Positions 7,484 through 15,931 of a DNA stretch of 64,000 nt are shown here, one piece after another. The notes below the pieces were generated by a model that saw nothing but the letters and a program-made list of their open reading frames with translations, ran no database searches and was not told the origin of the DNA. Within the stretch, counting starts at the first letter, position 1. Every line of letters begins with the position of its first letter. Source of the DNA: Bradyrhizobium sp. KBS0727 (GTDB lineage Bacteria; Pseudomonadota; Alphaproteobacteria; Rhizobiales; Xanthobacteraceae); contig NZ_CP042176.1 in NCBI RefSeq assembly GCF_005937885.2, positions 6,257,501-6,321,500 on the forward strand, given 5' to 3'. A program made the position numbers and the translations under genes.

Positions 7484-8275
7484 GTGATCCCTTCAGCGCC
7501 CACCTCCGCAAACTCTCGCTGCATTTCGAGGAACACAGCCCTCCAGCGCTGCACAGTTTTTTCCGCAGGCTTCCTTGCTTTGACGAAAGCCTCAAACAAT
7601 TCCCAGCAACTCACACCTGAGCCCCGTGTGGGACCATCGGTGAACGGCGGAAAACTGTCAGGAGTGTCATCACGGGAGTAGTCTCCGTTTGCGCGCCGCT
7701 CCAATACAGAAAGATTGTCGCCAACCGCATCTACAAATAGAGCGTAGGCTTCTGCGTTGAGTGCAAGACCCTCACTGGCAAGGAAAGTTGCCACACGGGC
7801 CAGCTCTGCGATTTGCGGCCTGACCGCTTCTCGAATTTGGGGCTCCTTCGTCCACTGCCAATGCAGATCGGCTTTGGAGTTCTCAAGGAACTCTTCGGGA
7901 GCCTCGGGGTAGAGAATGTTGTAAGCGAGATGATCACTCAACTCTCGCCAATGCTTCGGTGTTCTCGGGTCATCCCTCGTGCTTGGCAATGAACCAAGCG
8001 TACCAACGGCCTGCCAAAGCAATCGCGTTGATACGTGTGAGAGGCTGTCCTTTACCGTTGGCGGTTGCTCGCAAAGCGGCAATGCGCGTCTCAACTTCGG
8101 CCAACCATTCGGCATGGCGAGTTTTGGCTTCGTGTAACGATGTGCCCGCAGGGAGCTTGAACAGCTACTCCCAGCTTGGACCGTAGAGATGCGCGTAAGC
8201 CCCTCGCACATCTTTTGGAATGCTTTTGCGTGCGGCGTATTCGCCACTCTTTTTTGACCGGACTAACGCAGCCAT
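7355..8275 (-). pseudogene. Tyrosine recombinase/integrase, broken
   Basis: Begins at ATG 8275 with ALVRSKKSGEYAARKSIPKD, typical of the DUF6538 head of rhizobial tRNA-targeting integrases. After 36 residues an in-frame amber TAG (8165-8167) interrupts it. The frame continues to IAKHEG and then shifts near 7975 to the next frame (TPKHWRELSDHL ... FEAFVKARKPAEKTVQRWRA). Near 7490 it shifts again, with an apparent internal deletion. The C-terminal catalytic domain with the Arg-His-Arg-Tyr residues is absent. At least three lesions make it inactive. It lies just inside tRNA-His, which it presumably targeted. Confidence 0.8.
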
Positions 8276-8371
8276 CCTGAATGCTATTTGTAGCGCTCTT
8301 TTGTATTTAACGTGGGCAAATACATCAGGTCTATCAATACGCTACTGGAACCACAGGGGATTTTTGTGTGG

Positions 8372-8388
8372 TGGTACAGTTGGGTGGG
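8372..8388 (+). repeat. att direct repeat (tRNA-proximal copy)
   Basis: The 3'-terminal 17 bp of the tRNA-His gene, identical to 6044-6060. Integration into the tRNA 3' end regenerates the tRNA and leaves the second copy at the other end of the element. Confidence 0.8.
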
Positions 8389-8448
8389 CTCGAACCACCG
8401 ACCTCCTGTTCCACAGACAGGCGCTCTAACCAACTGAGCTACAACTGC
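8372..8448 (-). tRNA. tRNA-His (anticodon GTG)
   Basis: A full cloverleaf can be drawn: acceptor GCAGTTG/CAACTGT, D arm GCTCAGTTGGTTAGAGC, anticodon stem CCTGT/ACAGG with loop CTGTGGA (anticodon GTG), T arm GGTGGTTCGAGCCCACC, discriminator A73 and an encoded CCA. The base before position 1 is T, not the G-1 usual for tRNA-His. Absence of G-1 together with A73 is a known trait of many alphaproteobacteria. Its 3' end served as the attachment site of the adjacent element. Confidence 0.97.
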
Positions 8449-8622
8449 ATCCTTTGCGAGGCCCCCTTCAGGGGGTCGCGAATTGGGCGGAAACTAGGTG
8501 CAACGCACCGCTTTGGCAAGGCCGCGGAGCCACCGATTATGGTCGTTTCGAAGGCTATCCGCGTTCACGTGCAGACTAGGGTAAACCGGCCAAAATCGTC
8601 CCAAGACAGCAAACAAGACAGC

Positions 8623-8649
8623 AAAAAGCCCGGGCCGATCGCCCGGGCT
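8623..8649 (-). terminator. Intrinsic terminator of phasin gene
   Basis: Read leftward, stem AGCCCGGGC / GCCCGGGCT with a 5-nt loop and a short T tract, just after the phasin stop codon at 8673. Confidence 0.85.
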
Positions 8650-8672
8650 TTCCGTAATCCGAACCGGGACGA

Positions 8673-9116
8673 TCAGGCGGCCGGCTTGTAGAGCTTGGAA
8701 GCCGAGGCCTTGATCGGCTCGACGGTCTCGGTGGCGACCTTCTGGCTGAGCTCGGTGAGCTCCTTGGCCTGGGCGGCGAGCGTCTCGAACTGCTTCTTGG
8801 CGTGCGAGGTCCACAGCTCCAGCGCGGCGGCCGGCGTCTTCACGCCGAACAGTTCCTGCGCGAAGTCGAGCGAGGACGAGGTGTTGGCCTTGAAGAACTC
8901 GACCAGCTTGGCCGAGTACTCGCTGGCGCCCTTGCTGGCGGAGGTGAATACCGCCTCGATGGTGCCGTTATGGGTCTCGGCGGCATCCTTGAACTTGGCG
9001 TAGCTGTCGCGGGCCTGCGAAACGCCCTTTTCGGCGAACGCGCGCATTTGCTCGGGGACTTCGAAGGGGATGATGGAAGCGGAGAACGGGTCGGTCGAAC
9101 TGGTCACGGCATGCAT
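8673..9116 (-). CDS. Phasin family protein (147 aa)
   Basis: Phasins coat polyhydroxyalkanoate granules. The protein is an all-helical, Ala-rich chain with the phasin core: MRAFAEKGVSQARDSYAKF, then FFKANTSSSLDFAQELFGVKTP, and SHAKKQFETLAAQAKELTEL. No signal peptide or membrane helix. Length fits the family. A second phasin gene lies just upstream on the same strand, separated by about 265 bp, so each probably has its own promoter. A terminator follows directly. Confidence 0.9.
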   Translation of the reverse strand: MHAVTSSTDPFSASIIPFEVPEQMRAFAEKGVSQARDSYAKFKDAAETHNGTIEAVFTSASKGASEYSAKLVEFFKANTSSSLDFAQELFGVKTPAAALELWTSHAKKQFETLAAQAKELTELSQKVATETVEPIKASASKLYKPAA

Positions 9117-9382
9117 CCTTCACAATGGGGTTTAAACGACTTGCTCCCTCGCGGGCGGTCGGCAAGCGGCCTGAAATACCGAAGGGGAGTACGTACACAA
9201 ACTCACGGAAGCGCCCATCCACGGGCGTGCCTAACTAACACCCATATCATGTCAATTTTGTGCAACGCAACGCAGTTTCTGGTGCATTGCCGCATATGTG
9301 ACCCGGGCAGGATGCAGGTTCCCGCCCGGCTATCCAACGGTTGTATGGCCGCTCCGGGCAGCGCAGGTCGGGTCAGCCCGGC

Positions 9383-9757
9383 TCAGGTTTTGGGCTTCGC
9401 CACTTCCATCGCGGCCTTGCTGACGATCTGGCCCATTTCGCTGGCCTGCTGCGTCAGCGACCGCATCTGGCCCTGCACATATTCGCTGTGCAGCCGCATC
9501 ACCTCGGTCAAATCCTTGGCCTTCAGGAGCGACTGCGCATAGTCGAGCGAGGCCTGCACGTTCTGTTCGGCATAGGCGACCGCCTTGGCGCCGATGTCCT
9601 TGGCGCCGGCACGAACCGTGGCGCCGCGCTCCTCGATGGAGCCCGCGGTCGCCTGCGCGGAGGCCACGAATTTCTCGAACGTCTTGCGGGCCTGATCGAA
9701 GCTTGCTTCCGCCATCGATCGCATTTCCTTCGGGATCTCGAAACGATCATCGCTCAT
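9383..9757 (-). CDS. Phasin family protein (124 aa)
   Basis: Starts at ATG 9757 with GGAG nine bases upstream. The sequence EIPKEMRSMAEASFDQARKT, AYAEQNVQASLDYAQSLLKA and VQGQMRSLTQQASEMGQIV matches the phasin core and is a diverged paralogue of the protein at 8673-9116. Likely a surface protein of PHA granules. Two phasins in tandem suggest storage-granule capacity, but no PHA synthase gene is in this window. Confidence 0.88.
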   Translation of the reverse strand: MSDDRFEIPKEMRSMAEASFDQARKTFEKFVASAQATAGSIEERGATVRAGAKDIGAKAVAYAEQNVQASLDYAQSLLKAKDLTEVMRLHSEYVQGQMRSLTQQASEMGQIVSKAAMEVAKPKT

Positions 9758-10068
9758 GGTCCACTCCTGTTGCGTTGCACATTCTGGATAATCCTGATTA
9801 TCCGGATATCGCTGAACGGCCTCGTCGGTATGACGTAAGTCCAAAGGATCCCCATCGTGGACCTCTGGCGGCCGTTTGCAACAACCAACGGACCGGTCAA
9901 GAGTTCAGCCCGACGCGCGGCCGGCGAGGTTAAGGTTATCCCGGCTTTGGCTTCCCCTGGTACGGCCCGGCCGTGGACCTGCCGCTCCCCGCTTGCGATA
10001 CTAACGATCCCCGGAGGCTGCCGTCGTTTTGACGGCCGATTCCAAGGCCGGACGGTCCAATAGTTGCG

Positions 10069-13000
10069 ATGAACTTTGCGGAATTTCAGTTGCAGGCATC
10101 AGGCGATCCGCGATTGGCGGCCTACGCGGCCAGCCGTCTGCCCGCTTGGGTGTGGTCGTCCGACGGCACGCGAATCCTGTGGGCCAATCCGGCCGGCGCC
10201 AGCGTGTTCGGCGCGGCCGACGGCGCAGCGCTTGCGACGCGAATTTTCGGACCGGCCGACCGCTATCGCCGGCAGATCGCGCAGCTTGCGGGCCGCGTGC
10301 CGACGGGCGACGCCATCCGGCTGGAGCGGCTGCAGGGTTTTGGCGCCGCGCCCGGCATGCTCGCGACCTGCGGTTATCAGCGGATCGATTTTCACGACGG
10401 CAGCCACGGCATTCTGATCGCCGCCGGCGCACCGCCGGTCGTGCGCGAACGCACTGTCGCGGCGATGCCGCCCGAAACCAAACCGTCCGAGCCGCCAGCC
10501 GCTGCCCACGCGGAGCCGTTGCTCGCACCACAACCGGCAGCGGACGTCGAGCAACCGTCGCCGTCGCAGCCAGCCGAAACTCCCGCCGAGTTTGCGCTGT
10601 TCGACGCCTTTGCCGAACCATCAGCGGCACCGGTTGTCGAGCCGACACTTGCGAACGAACCGCCCGAGCCCGGTCTGGAAAGCGTGCTGCAACTCGATCT
10701 GCCGCATGTCGAAGCCGCGCCGCGCGAACCGCACGCCGAAACTGCATCGGAAGCAACGCCCGCGATCGAAGCCGATGCGCGTGAGCCATCGCCCTACATC
10801 AAAGCCGTTGCCGACGAACCGCTGGATGCCGAAGCGATCGCCGCGCCCGTCCCGGCGCCATCCCCGCTTGACGAATCGTTGCCTGCCCCGCAGCGGCTGC
10901 CGCTGCGCTTCACGTGGCAGGTGGATCAGGACGACCGCTTCACGCTCGGCACCGACGAATTCATCCGCCTGATCGGGCCGCATACTGCGGCCGGTTTCGG
11001 CCGGCCGTGGCGCGAGATCGCCGAGACGTTCGGCCTCGATCCCGACGGCCATGTGGCCGAGGCGCTCGCCACCCGCGCGACCTGGACCGGCATTACGCTG
11101 AACTGGCCGGTCGACGGCGGCGGCCGGTTGCCGGTGGAATTGTCGGGCCTGCCGGTGTTCGATGCCGCGCGGAATTTTTACGGCTACCGCGGCTTCGGCG
11201 TCTGCCGCGATATTGACGGCCTCACCCGGCTTGCGGCGGAGCGCGACCATCCGTCGTTCGAAGGCGCGGCGCCGCCGCCGCCCTGGTCGGCGGATTTCGT
11301 CCAGGCAGGCCCCGCCGCGGATGCGCCAGCGAACGACAGGCACGGCGAAGATTCGTCTGACCCGACCGGCGCAGCGTCAGCTTCATTTGCAGAATTGCCT
11401 GGCCCGATAGCATCAGAGACTTCACTCCAAACCGATTTGGAAACCCCCGTGGAACCTCCCAAGGACACGCAAACAGACACGCAAACGGACGCGCTCACGG
11501 AAACGCCTGTGGAGACGCCGAAGAACGTTTTGCCGTTCCGCCCGCCTGGCGACGCCAGGCCGCCGTCGTTGACGCCGGTTGAAAACAGCGCCTTCAACGA
11601 ACTCGCTCGGCAATTGTCGGCGCGGCTCGACACCGAAACCGGCGCCGAGACGCCTGATGTCACCGGCTTCGACGAAACCGTGGTCGAGAAGCCCGCGCTG
11701 GTGACGATGTACGAAGGCCCGAGCGAAGCGCCGGCCACCGCGACGCCTGAATGGCTGGCGCCATCGGAGCCGCCCGCGCGCGGCGAAACCAGGCGCGACA
11801 AGCCGCTGCTCGATTTGCTGCCGGTCGGCATCCTGATCTACCGGCTCGACCGCCTGCTCTATGCCAATTCGGCCTTTCTGACGCAGATGGGTTATCCCAG
11901 CCTGCATGCGCTGGAGGATGCCGGCGGCCTCGACGCGCTCTATGTCGAGCCCGGCGTCTCGAACGCCTCCTCGACGTCGGACACCGGCACGCCGGTGACG
12001 ATTTCCGCAAGCCAGCCTTCGGACGAACATGCACCGCCCGCGGCGGCCGACGCCCGCCTCTACACGATTTCCTGGGACGGCGACTCCGCGCTTGCTTTGA
12101 TCTTCTCCGGCACGCGCCATGAAGGCGAGGCGGTCGCAGCGGCGATCGCCCACGCAAGCCCGGCTCAGCCAGGCGCGCTCGCTGAGGCGCTTGTTGTCGA
12201 GGCGCTTGTTGCCGAACCGCCGGTCGCCGAACAACCCTCGCCCGGCGGCCACGCCGACGCCGAGGAGCTCGGCGCCATCCTCGACACCACGGCCGAAGGC
12301 ATCGTGATGTTCGACGCCGAGGGCAATATCAATTCGGCCAACCGCAGCGCCGAAGCGCTGTTCGGCCATGACGGCGACGCGCTCGCACGCTGCAATCTGG
12401 CCGACCTGTTTGCGCCGGCGAGCCGGCATGCCGTGTTCGACTATCTTGCCGGCATCAAATCGTCAGGCGTCGCCAGCCTGCTCGATCACGGCCGCGAAGT
12501 GCTGGGCCGCGAAAGCAAGGGCGGCATCATCCCGCTGTCGATGACGATGGGCCGCACCCGCCCCGACGGTCCGAATTTCTTCGCCGTGTTCCGCGACCTG
12601 TCGCAGGCAAGGCAAACCGAAAACGAATTGCGCGAGGCGCGGCGGCTGGCCGAGCGCGCCGGCACCGCCAAGGCCGACGTGCTGGCCCGGATCAGCCACG
12701 AGGTACGCACGCCGCTCAACGCCATCATCGGCTTTGCCGAAGTGATGATCGGCGAGCGGTTCGGCGCGCTCGGCAACGAGCGCTACGCGGAATACATGAA
12801 GGACATCCGCGCCTCCGGCGAACGCGTGATCGCGATCATCAACGACCTGCTCGATCTGTCGCGGATCGAAACCGGCAAGCTCGATCTCGCCTTCACCACC
12901 CAGAACCTCAACGAGCTGGTCGAGAGCTGCGTCGCGGTGATGCAGCCGCAGGCCAACCGCGAACGCATCATCATCCGCACCTCGCTGGCGCATACGCTGC

Positions 13001-13359
13001 CGCCCGTGCTGGCCGACGCACGCGCGCTGCGCCAGATCGCGCTGAACCTGATCGGCAATTCGATCCATCTCGCCAATGCCGGCGGCCAGGTCATCGTCTC
13101 GACTGCATTGTCCGATTTCGGCGAGGTGATGCTGCGGGTCCGCGATACCGGCCACGGCCTCAACGACAACGAAGTCGCGGCCGCCCTGGAGCCGTTCCGG
13201 ACCCAGGCACCATCGGATCAGACCTCCGACAGCGGCGTCAGCCTGTCGCTGACCAAGGCGCTGGTCGAAGCCAACCGCGCCAAATTCCGGATCAGGACCG
13301 GCGGGCGCTCCGGCACGCTGATCGAAGTGGTGTTTCCGCACGCCGTCGCAAACGTCTGA
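10069..13359 (+). CDS. PdhS-like multi-PAS sensor histidine kinase
   Basis: A 1096-residue cytoplasmic sensor kinase with no membrane segment. A PAS-like N-terminus (about 15-125) is followed by an Ala/Pro/Glu-rich disordered stretch, a PAS-like part (about 285-395), a second low-complexity stretch (to about 575), a PAS-like part (about 585-640), and a clear PAS domain (about 727-850). HisKA with His877 in ISHEVRTPLNAIIG and a HATPase domain (about 960-1090) with LNLIGNSI and DTGHGL complete it. Similar kinases in Rhizobiales (PdhS, DivL/PleC group) feed the DivK-CtrA cell-cycle pathway. The G2 box reads SGVSLSLTKAL where GTGLGL is usual, so ATP turnover may be weak or reversed. Confidence 0.85.
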   Translation: MNFAEFQLQASGDPRLAAYAASRLPAWVWSSDGTRILWANPAGASVFGAADGAALATRIFGPADRYRRQIAQLAGRVPTGDAIRLERLQGFGAAPGMLATCGYQRIDFHDGSHGILIAAGAPPVVRERTVAAMPPETKPSEPPAAAHAEPLLAPQPAADVEQPSPSQPAETPAEFALFDAFAEPSAAPVVEPTLANEPPEPGLESVLQLDLPHVEAAPREPHAETASEATPAIEADAREPSPYIKAVADEPLDAEAIAAPVPAPSPLDESLPAPQRLPLRFTWQVDQDDRFTLGTDEFIRLIGPHTAAGFGRPWREIAETFGLDPDGHVAEALATRATWTGITLNWPVDGGGRLPVELSGLPVFDAARNFYGYRGFGVCRDIDGLTRLAAERDHPSFEGAAPPPPWSADFVQAGPAADAPANDRHGEDSSDPTGAASASFAELPGPIASETSLQTDLETPVEPPKDTQTDTQTDALTETPVETPKNVLPFRPPGDARPPSLTPVENSAFNELARQLSARLDTETGAETPDVTGFDETVVEKPALVTMYEGPSEAPATATPEWLAPSEPPARGETRRDKPLLDLLPVGILIYRLDRLLYANSAFLTQMGYPSLHALEDAGGLDALYVEPGVSNASSTSDTGTPVTISASQPSDEHAPPAAADARLYTISWDGDSALALIFSGTRHEGEAVAAAIAHASPAQPGALAEALVVEALVAEPPVAEQPSPGGHADAEELGAILDTTAEGIVMFDAEGNINSANRSAEALFGHDGDALARCNLADLFAPASRHAVFDYLAGIKSSGVASLLDHGREVLGRESKGGIIPLSMTMGRTRPDGPNFFAVFRDLSQARQTENELREARRLAERAGTAKADVLARISHEVRTPLNAIIGFAEVMIGERFGALGNERYAEYMKDIRASGERVIAIINDLLDLSRIETGKLDLAFTTQNLNELVESCVAVMQPQANRERIIIRTSLAHTLPPVLADARALRQIALNLIGNSIHLANAGGQVIVSTALSDFGEVMLRVRDTGHGLNDNEVAAALEPFRTQAPSDQTSDSGVSLSLTKALVEANRAKFRIRTGGRSGTLIEVVFPHAVANV

Positions 13360-13484
13360 CCGCGCTGCGCTGCTGCGAGCATGTGTCGCGCGCGGCGCGG
13401 CACAATTTTTGCTCGAATCCACTTTGCTGAATGCATCCCTGGCCGGATCGCCCATTTTGCAGGCATTTTTGGATCTGATCGATT

Positions 13485-14312
13485 ATGCGCGCTCTCGTTG
13501 TCGCCGACTTGCATTATTCATTGCCGCAATTCGACTGGCTGCTGGCGGCCGCGCCGGAATTCGACCTGGTCATCCTTGCCGGCGATGCGCTCGACATCGG
13601 CTCGCACGTCGATTTCCGCGCCCAGATCGTGGTCGTGAAGAAATATCTGTCGCTGTTGGCCGGCATCACCAAGGTCATTCTTTGCTCGGGCAATCACGAC
13701 CTCGACGATCGCAGCCCGGAGGGCGAAAAAATCTCGCGCTGGGTCGGCGAAGTCCGCGAACTCGGCATCGCCTGCGACGGCGACAACGTTGTTATCGGCG
13801 ACACGCTGTTCACGGTGTGCCCGTGGTGGGACGGGCCGTTGGTCAAGCAGCGCATCGAGGACCAGCTTCGCGACGCCAACGCGCAACGGCTGCCGCGCTG
13901 GGTCTGGGCGCATCACGCGCCGCCGGCGAATTCACCGACGAGCTGGGGCGGCAAGCGTTTCTTCGGCGATGTCGAACTGGTGCAATGGATCGAGCGCTAT
14001 CAGCCGTCGATGGTGATCTCCGGCCATGTGCACCAGTCGCCCTTCATTCCCGACGGCTCCTGGTTCGATCGCCTCGGCGTCACCTGGGTATTCAACACCG
14101 GCCTGCAGGCAGGTTGGCCGCCGGTCTATATTGTGCTCGATCTCGATGCGGGTACGGCGTTCTGGGTCTCGGCCGGCGATGCGCAATGGATCGACCTCAA
14201 GATGCCGTTGCAGCGGCCGGCGCAGCCGATCCTGAATCCGCCGGCCTGGCTCACATCCTTGGGTCGGATTGCAAATCCGATCCTGGCGAGACCTGCGACG
14301 GCGGCAGGTTGA
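13485..14312 (+). CDS. Calcineurin-like metallophosphoesterase
   Basis: 275 residues with the full two-metal phosphoesterase set: DLHY near the N-terminus, GDALD, GNHD, the HH of WAHHAPP, and GHVH. These enzymes hydrolyse phosphomono- or diesters; the substrate cannot be read from sequence. No signal peptide, so cytoplasmic. Its 3' end overlaps the convergent cyclic-nucleotide-binding gene by 62 bp, an unusual tail-to-tail overlap. The last ~30 residues are therefore encoded opposite the other gene's C-terminus and may be variable. Confidence 0.88.
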   Translation: MRALVVADLHYSLPQFDWLLAAAPEFDLVILAGDALDIGSHVDFRAQIVVVKKYLSLLAGITKVILCSGNHDLDDRSPEGEKISRWVGEVRELGIACDGDNVVIGDTLFTVCPWWDGPLVKQRIEDQLRDANAQRLPRWVWAHHAPPANSPTSWGGKRFFGDVELVQWIERYQPSMVISGHVHQSPFIPDGSWFDRLGVTWVFNTGLQAGWPPVYIVLDLDAGTAFWVSAGDAQWIDLKMPLQRPAQPILNPPAWLTSLGRIANPILARPATAAG

Positions 14313-14736
14313 TCATGCTCTGCAGGAGTTCGCCGACCATCGAAAGATGGCTGTCATGGCCGGCATATTGGTGCATGAGGTCGGCGAGATAGGTGGTCGC
14401 GACGTGAAGCCGTTGCGCCATCAGCCGCCCAATCAACAGCGCCACCTCCGGCTGGTCGCGCAGGAACGACGCGGCATCGTCGATTTCGACGATCACGGAA
14501 TCGGAGGCCGTACGCACGGTGGCGGAATGCGGCTGATCGAGCAGCAGCGACATCTCGCCGAATACCGCGCCGGGCTCGGTGATCACGGCGACGACGCTGT
14601 CGCCCTTGACGACTTCCACCCTGCCCTCGACCAGCACGAACAAATGCCCGGTCTTGCCGCCCTCGTGGATCACGTGCGTGCCCGCCGGCATCGCCCGCCG
14701 GTTTCCCCCGCCGCAATAGTCCAGAATCGCACGCAT
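14251..14736 (-). CDS. Cyclic nucleotide-binding (Crp-like sensor) domain protein
   Basis: 161 residues from ATG 14736, with GGCGGAGG upstream. A single cNMP-binding domain (about 12-115) has the beta-roll signature HLFVLVEGRVEVVKGD and the phosphate-binding cassette PGAVFGEMSLLLDQPHSATVRT, where FGEMSLL and the Arg are the usual ligand contacts. No DNA-binding helix-turn-helix follows, so this is a stand-alone sensor, not a Crp regulator. The C-terminal helix could bind a partner. It overlaps the metallophosphoesterase gene tail to tail; a link to cyclic nucleotide turnover is only suggestive. Confidence 0.85.
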   Translation of the reverse strand: MRAILDYCGGGNRRAMPAGTHVIHEGGKTGHLFVLVEGRVEVVKGDSVVAVITEPGAVFGEMSLLLDQPHSATVRTASDSVIVEIDDAASFLRDQPEVALLIGRLMAQRLHVATTYLADLMHQYAGHDSHLSMVGELLQSMINLPPSQVSPGSDLQSDPRM

Positions 14737-14761
14737 CAAACGACCTCCGCCTTGGGCAGTC

Positions 14762-14855
14762 TAAAGCGTTTTCCCGCGAAGTGGAAACCGGTTCGCGTCA
14801 GGAAAACGCGTCAAATCAGGAATCTGGAGCCCGGTTCCGATTCCATCGGAACGCA
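14762..14855 (+). repeat. Interspersed palindromic repeat, family A copy 2
   Basis: Blocks aaagcgttttcccgcgaagtgg, accggttcgcg, gaaaacgcgtca, then the hairpin GTTCCGATtccATCGGAAC. Same ordered parts as the copies at 27.45 and 40.9 kb. Confidence 0.75.
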
Positions 14856-14950
14856 ACTGGCTCCAGGCACGGAGTATGCCAAGGTCGAACGGATTACGCG
14901 CGGCCCGCTGCTCAAATTCTCGGCATAAGGGCGCAATCCGGCGCGACGTC

Positions 14951-15745
14951 TCAGGCGGTTGCCGGGTTGGTCACCGGCAGGAAATCGCCGATCACGTCGA
15001 GGAACAGCCGCGGCGACTGGAGTTGCGGCACATGGGCGCAGCCCGGGACGATCTCGAAACGCGCCTGCGGCAGGCCGGCCGCCAGTTCGCGCGACATCGG
15101 CGGCGGCGTCGCCTCGTCATGCTGGCCGACCAGCACCAGCACCGGCGCTGTCACCTTGCCGAGTTCGGGCCGCAGATCGAGGTTCGCCAGCGCGTCGCAG
15201 GCGGCCCGAAACACGTCCGGGTCGGTGCGCAGAAACGCCTCGCGGCGATCGGTCATCAGATCGGGATGCGCGGCCTGAAATTCCGGCGCGAACAGACGCC
15301 GCATCGCGACCTCGGTAATCGCCGACAATCCCTTCGCCTTCGACGCCGCCGCCATGTTGCGAAAGGCCTCGCGCCCCGCTTCCGAGAACGCCGCGCCGCA
15401 ATCGGCGAGCACGAACCTGGCAGCAATTCCGGGATGGCGGATGGCCATTTGCAGCGCGACGAAGCCGCCATAGCCGTTGCCGAGCACGATCGCCTCCCTG
15501 CCGCCGGCGGCATCCTTGACTGCTTCCGCCATGCGGTCAGCGACCCCAGCCAATCTACCATCGACTGCCAGCGAGCGGCCGAAGCCCGGCAGCTCGGGCA
15601 CGATCACCTGAAACGAGGTCGACAGCTCCGGGACGATGGCGTCGAAACTGGCGCGGTCCGACAGCAGCGAGTGGAACAAAAACAGCGGCGGCCCCTCGCC
15701 GGACTGCGCTGCGTTGACGGTGCCGCCTGCCAATAGCCGATCCAT
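14951..15745 (-). CDS. Alpha/beta hydrolase fold protein lacking the nucleophile Ser
   Basis: 264 residues from ATG 15745 (an in-frame start at 15787 would add 14). The fold resembles 3-oxoadipate enol-lactonase-type hydrolases: FLFHSLLSDRASFD, PGFGRS, the Asp in VLVGQHDEATP and the His in GCAHVPQLQSP. The nucleophile elbow reads LGNGYGG, with Gly91 where the catalytic Ser of GNSYGG is expected (codon 15473-15475, GGC instead of AGC). The classical hydrolase mechanism is therefore impossible unless another residue substitutes. It is divergent from the GntR-aldehyde dehydrogenase cluster and may be controlled with it. Confidence 0.8.
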   Translation of the reverse strand: MDRLLAGGTVNAAQSGEGPPLFLFHSLLSDRASFDAIVPELSTSFQVIVPELPGFGRSLAVDGRLAGVADRMAEAVKDAAGGREAIVLGNGYGGFVALQMAIRHPGIAARFVLADCGAAFSEAGREAFRNMAAASKAKGLSAITEVAMRRLFAPEFQAAHPDLMTDRREAFLRTDPDVFRAACDALANLDLRPELGKVTAPVLVLVGQHDEATPPPMSRELAAGLPQARFEIVPGCAHVPQLQSPRLFLDVIGDFLPVTNPATA

Positions 15746-15931
15746 CCGGGTCTCACTTTCAACTGCTGTCTCAATTCGCTTTGGCAAATCGCTTCGGCAA
15801 ATCGCTTTGGAACGCCGTTTTGGCGCGCCAACGCGAGAATTGATAGATCAAAAACCGAACAATTCAAGCCTTTAGGCCTTGACGTGATATTTCACGGCTG
15901 CAAGATTGTCGATACCATAGAAGGAATTCTG

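Larger units (their letters stand above)
6044..8388. mobile_element. Decayed integrative element at tRNA-His
   Basis: A 2.3-kb segment is bounded by identical 17-bp direct repeats (6044-6060 and 8372-8388) that equal the 3' end of tRNA-His including CCA. Inside, next to the tRNA, lies a broken tyrosine recombinase reading away from it, the standard arrangement for tRNA-targeted islands. It also holds one apparently intact coiled-coil gene and a DUF1488-like fragment. Base composition is lower in GC than its surroundings. The size suggests the cargo was mostly deleted after integration. Confidence 0.8.

Noticed and set aside
11300..11600. Short repeats (acacgcaaacagac...) suggestive of a tandem array
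   Set aside because: In-frame low-complexity linker of the histidine kinase, not a DNA repeat element or CRISPR.
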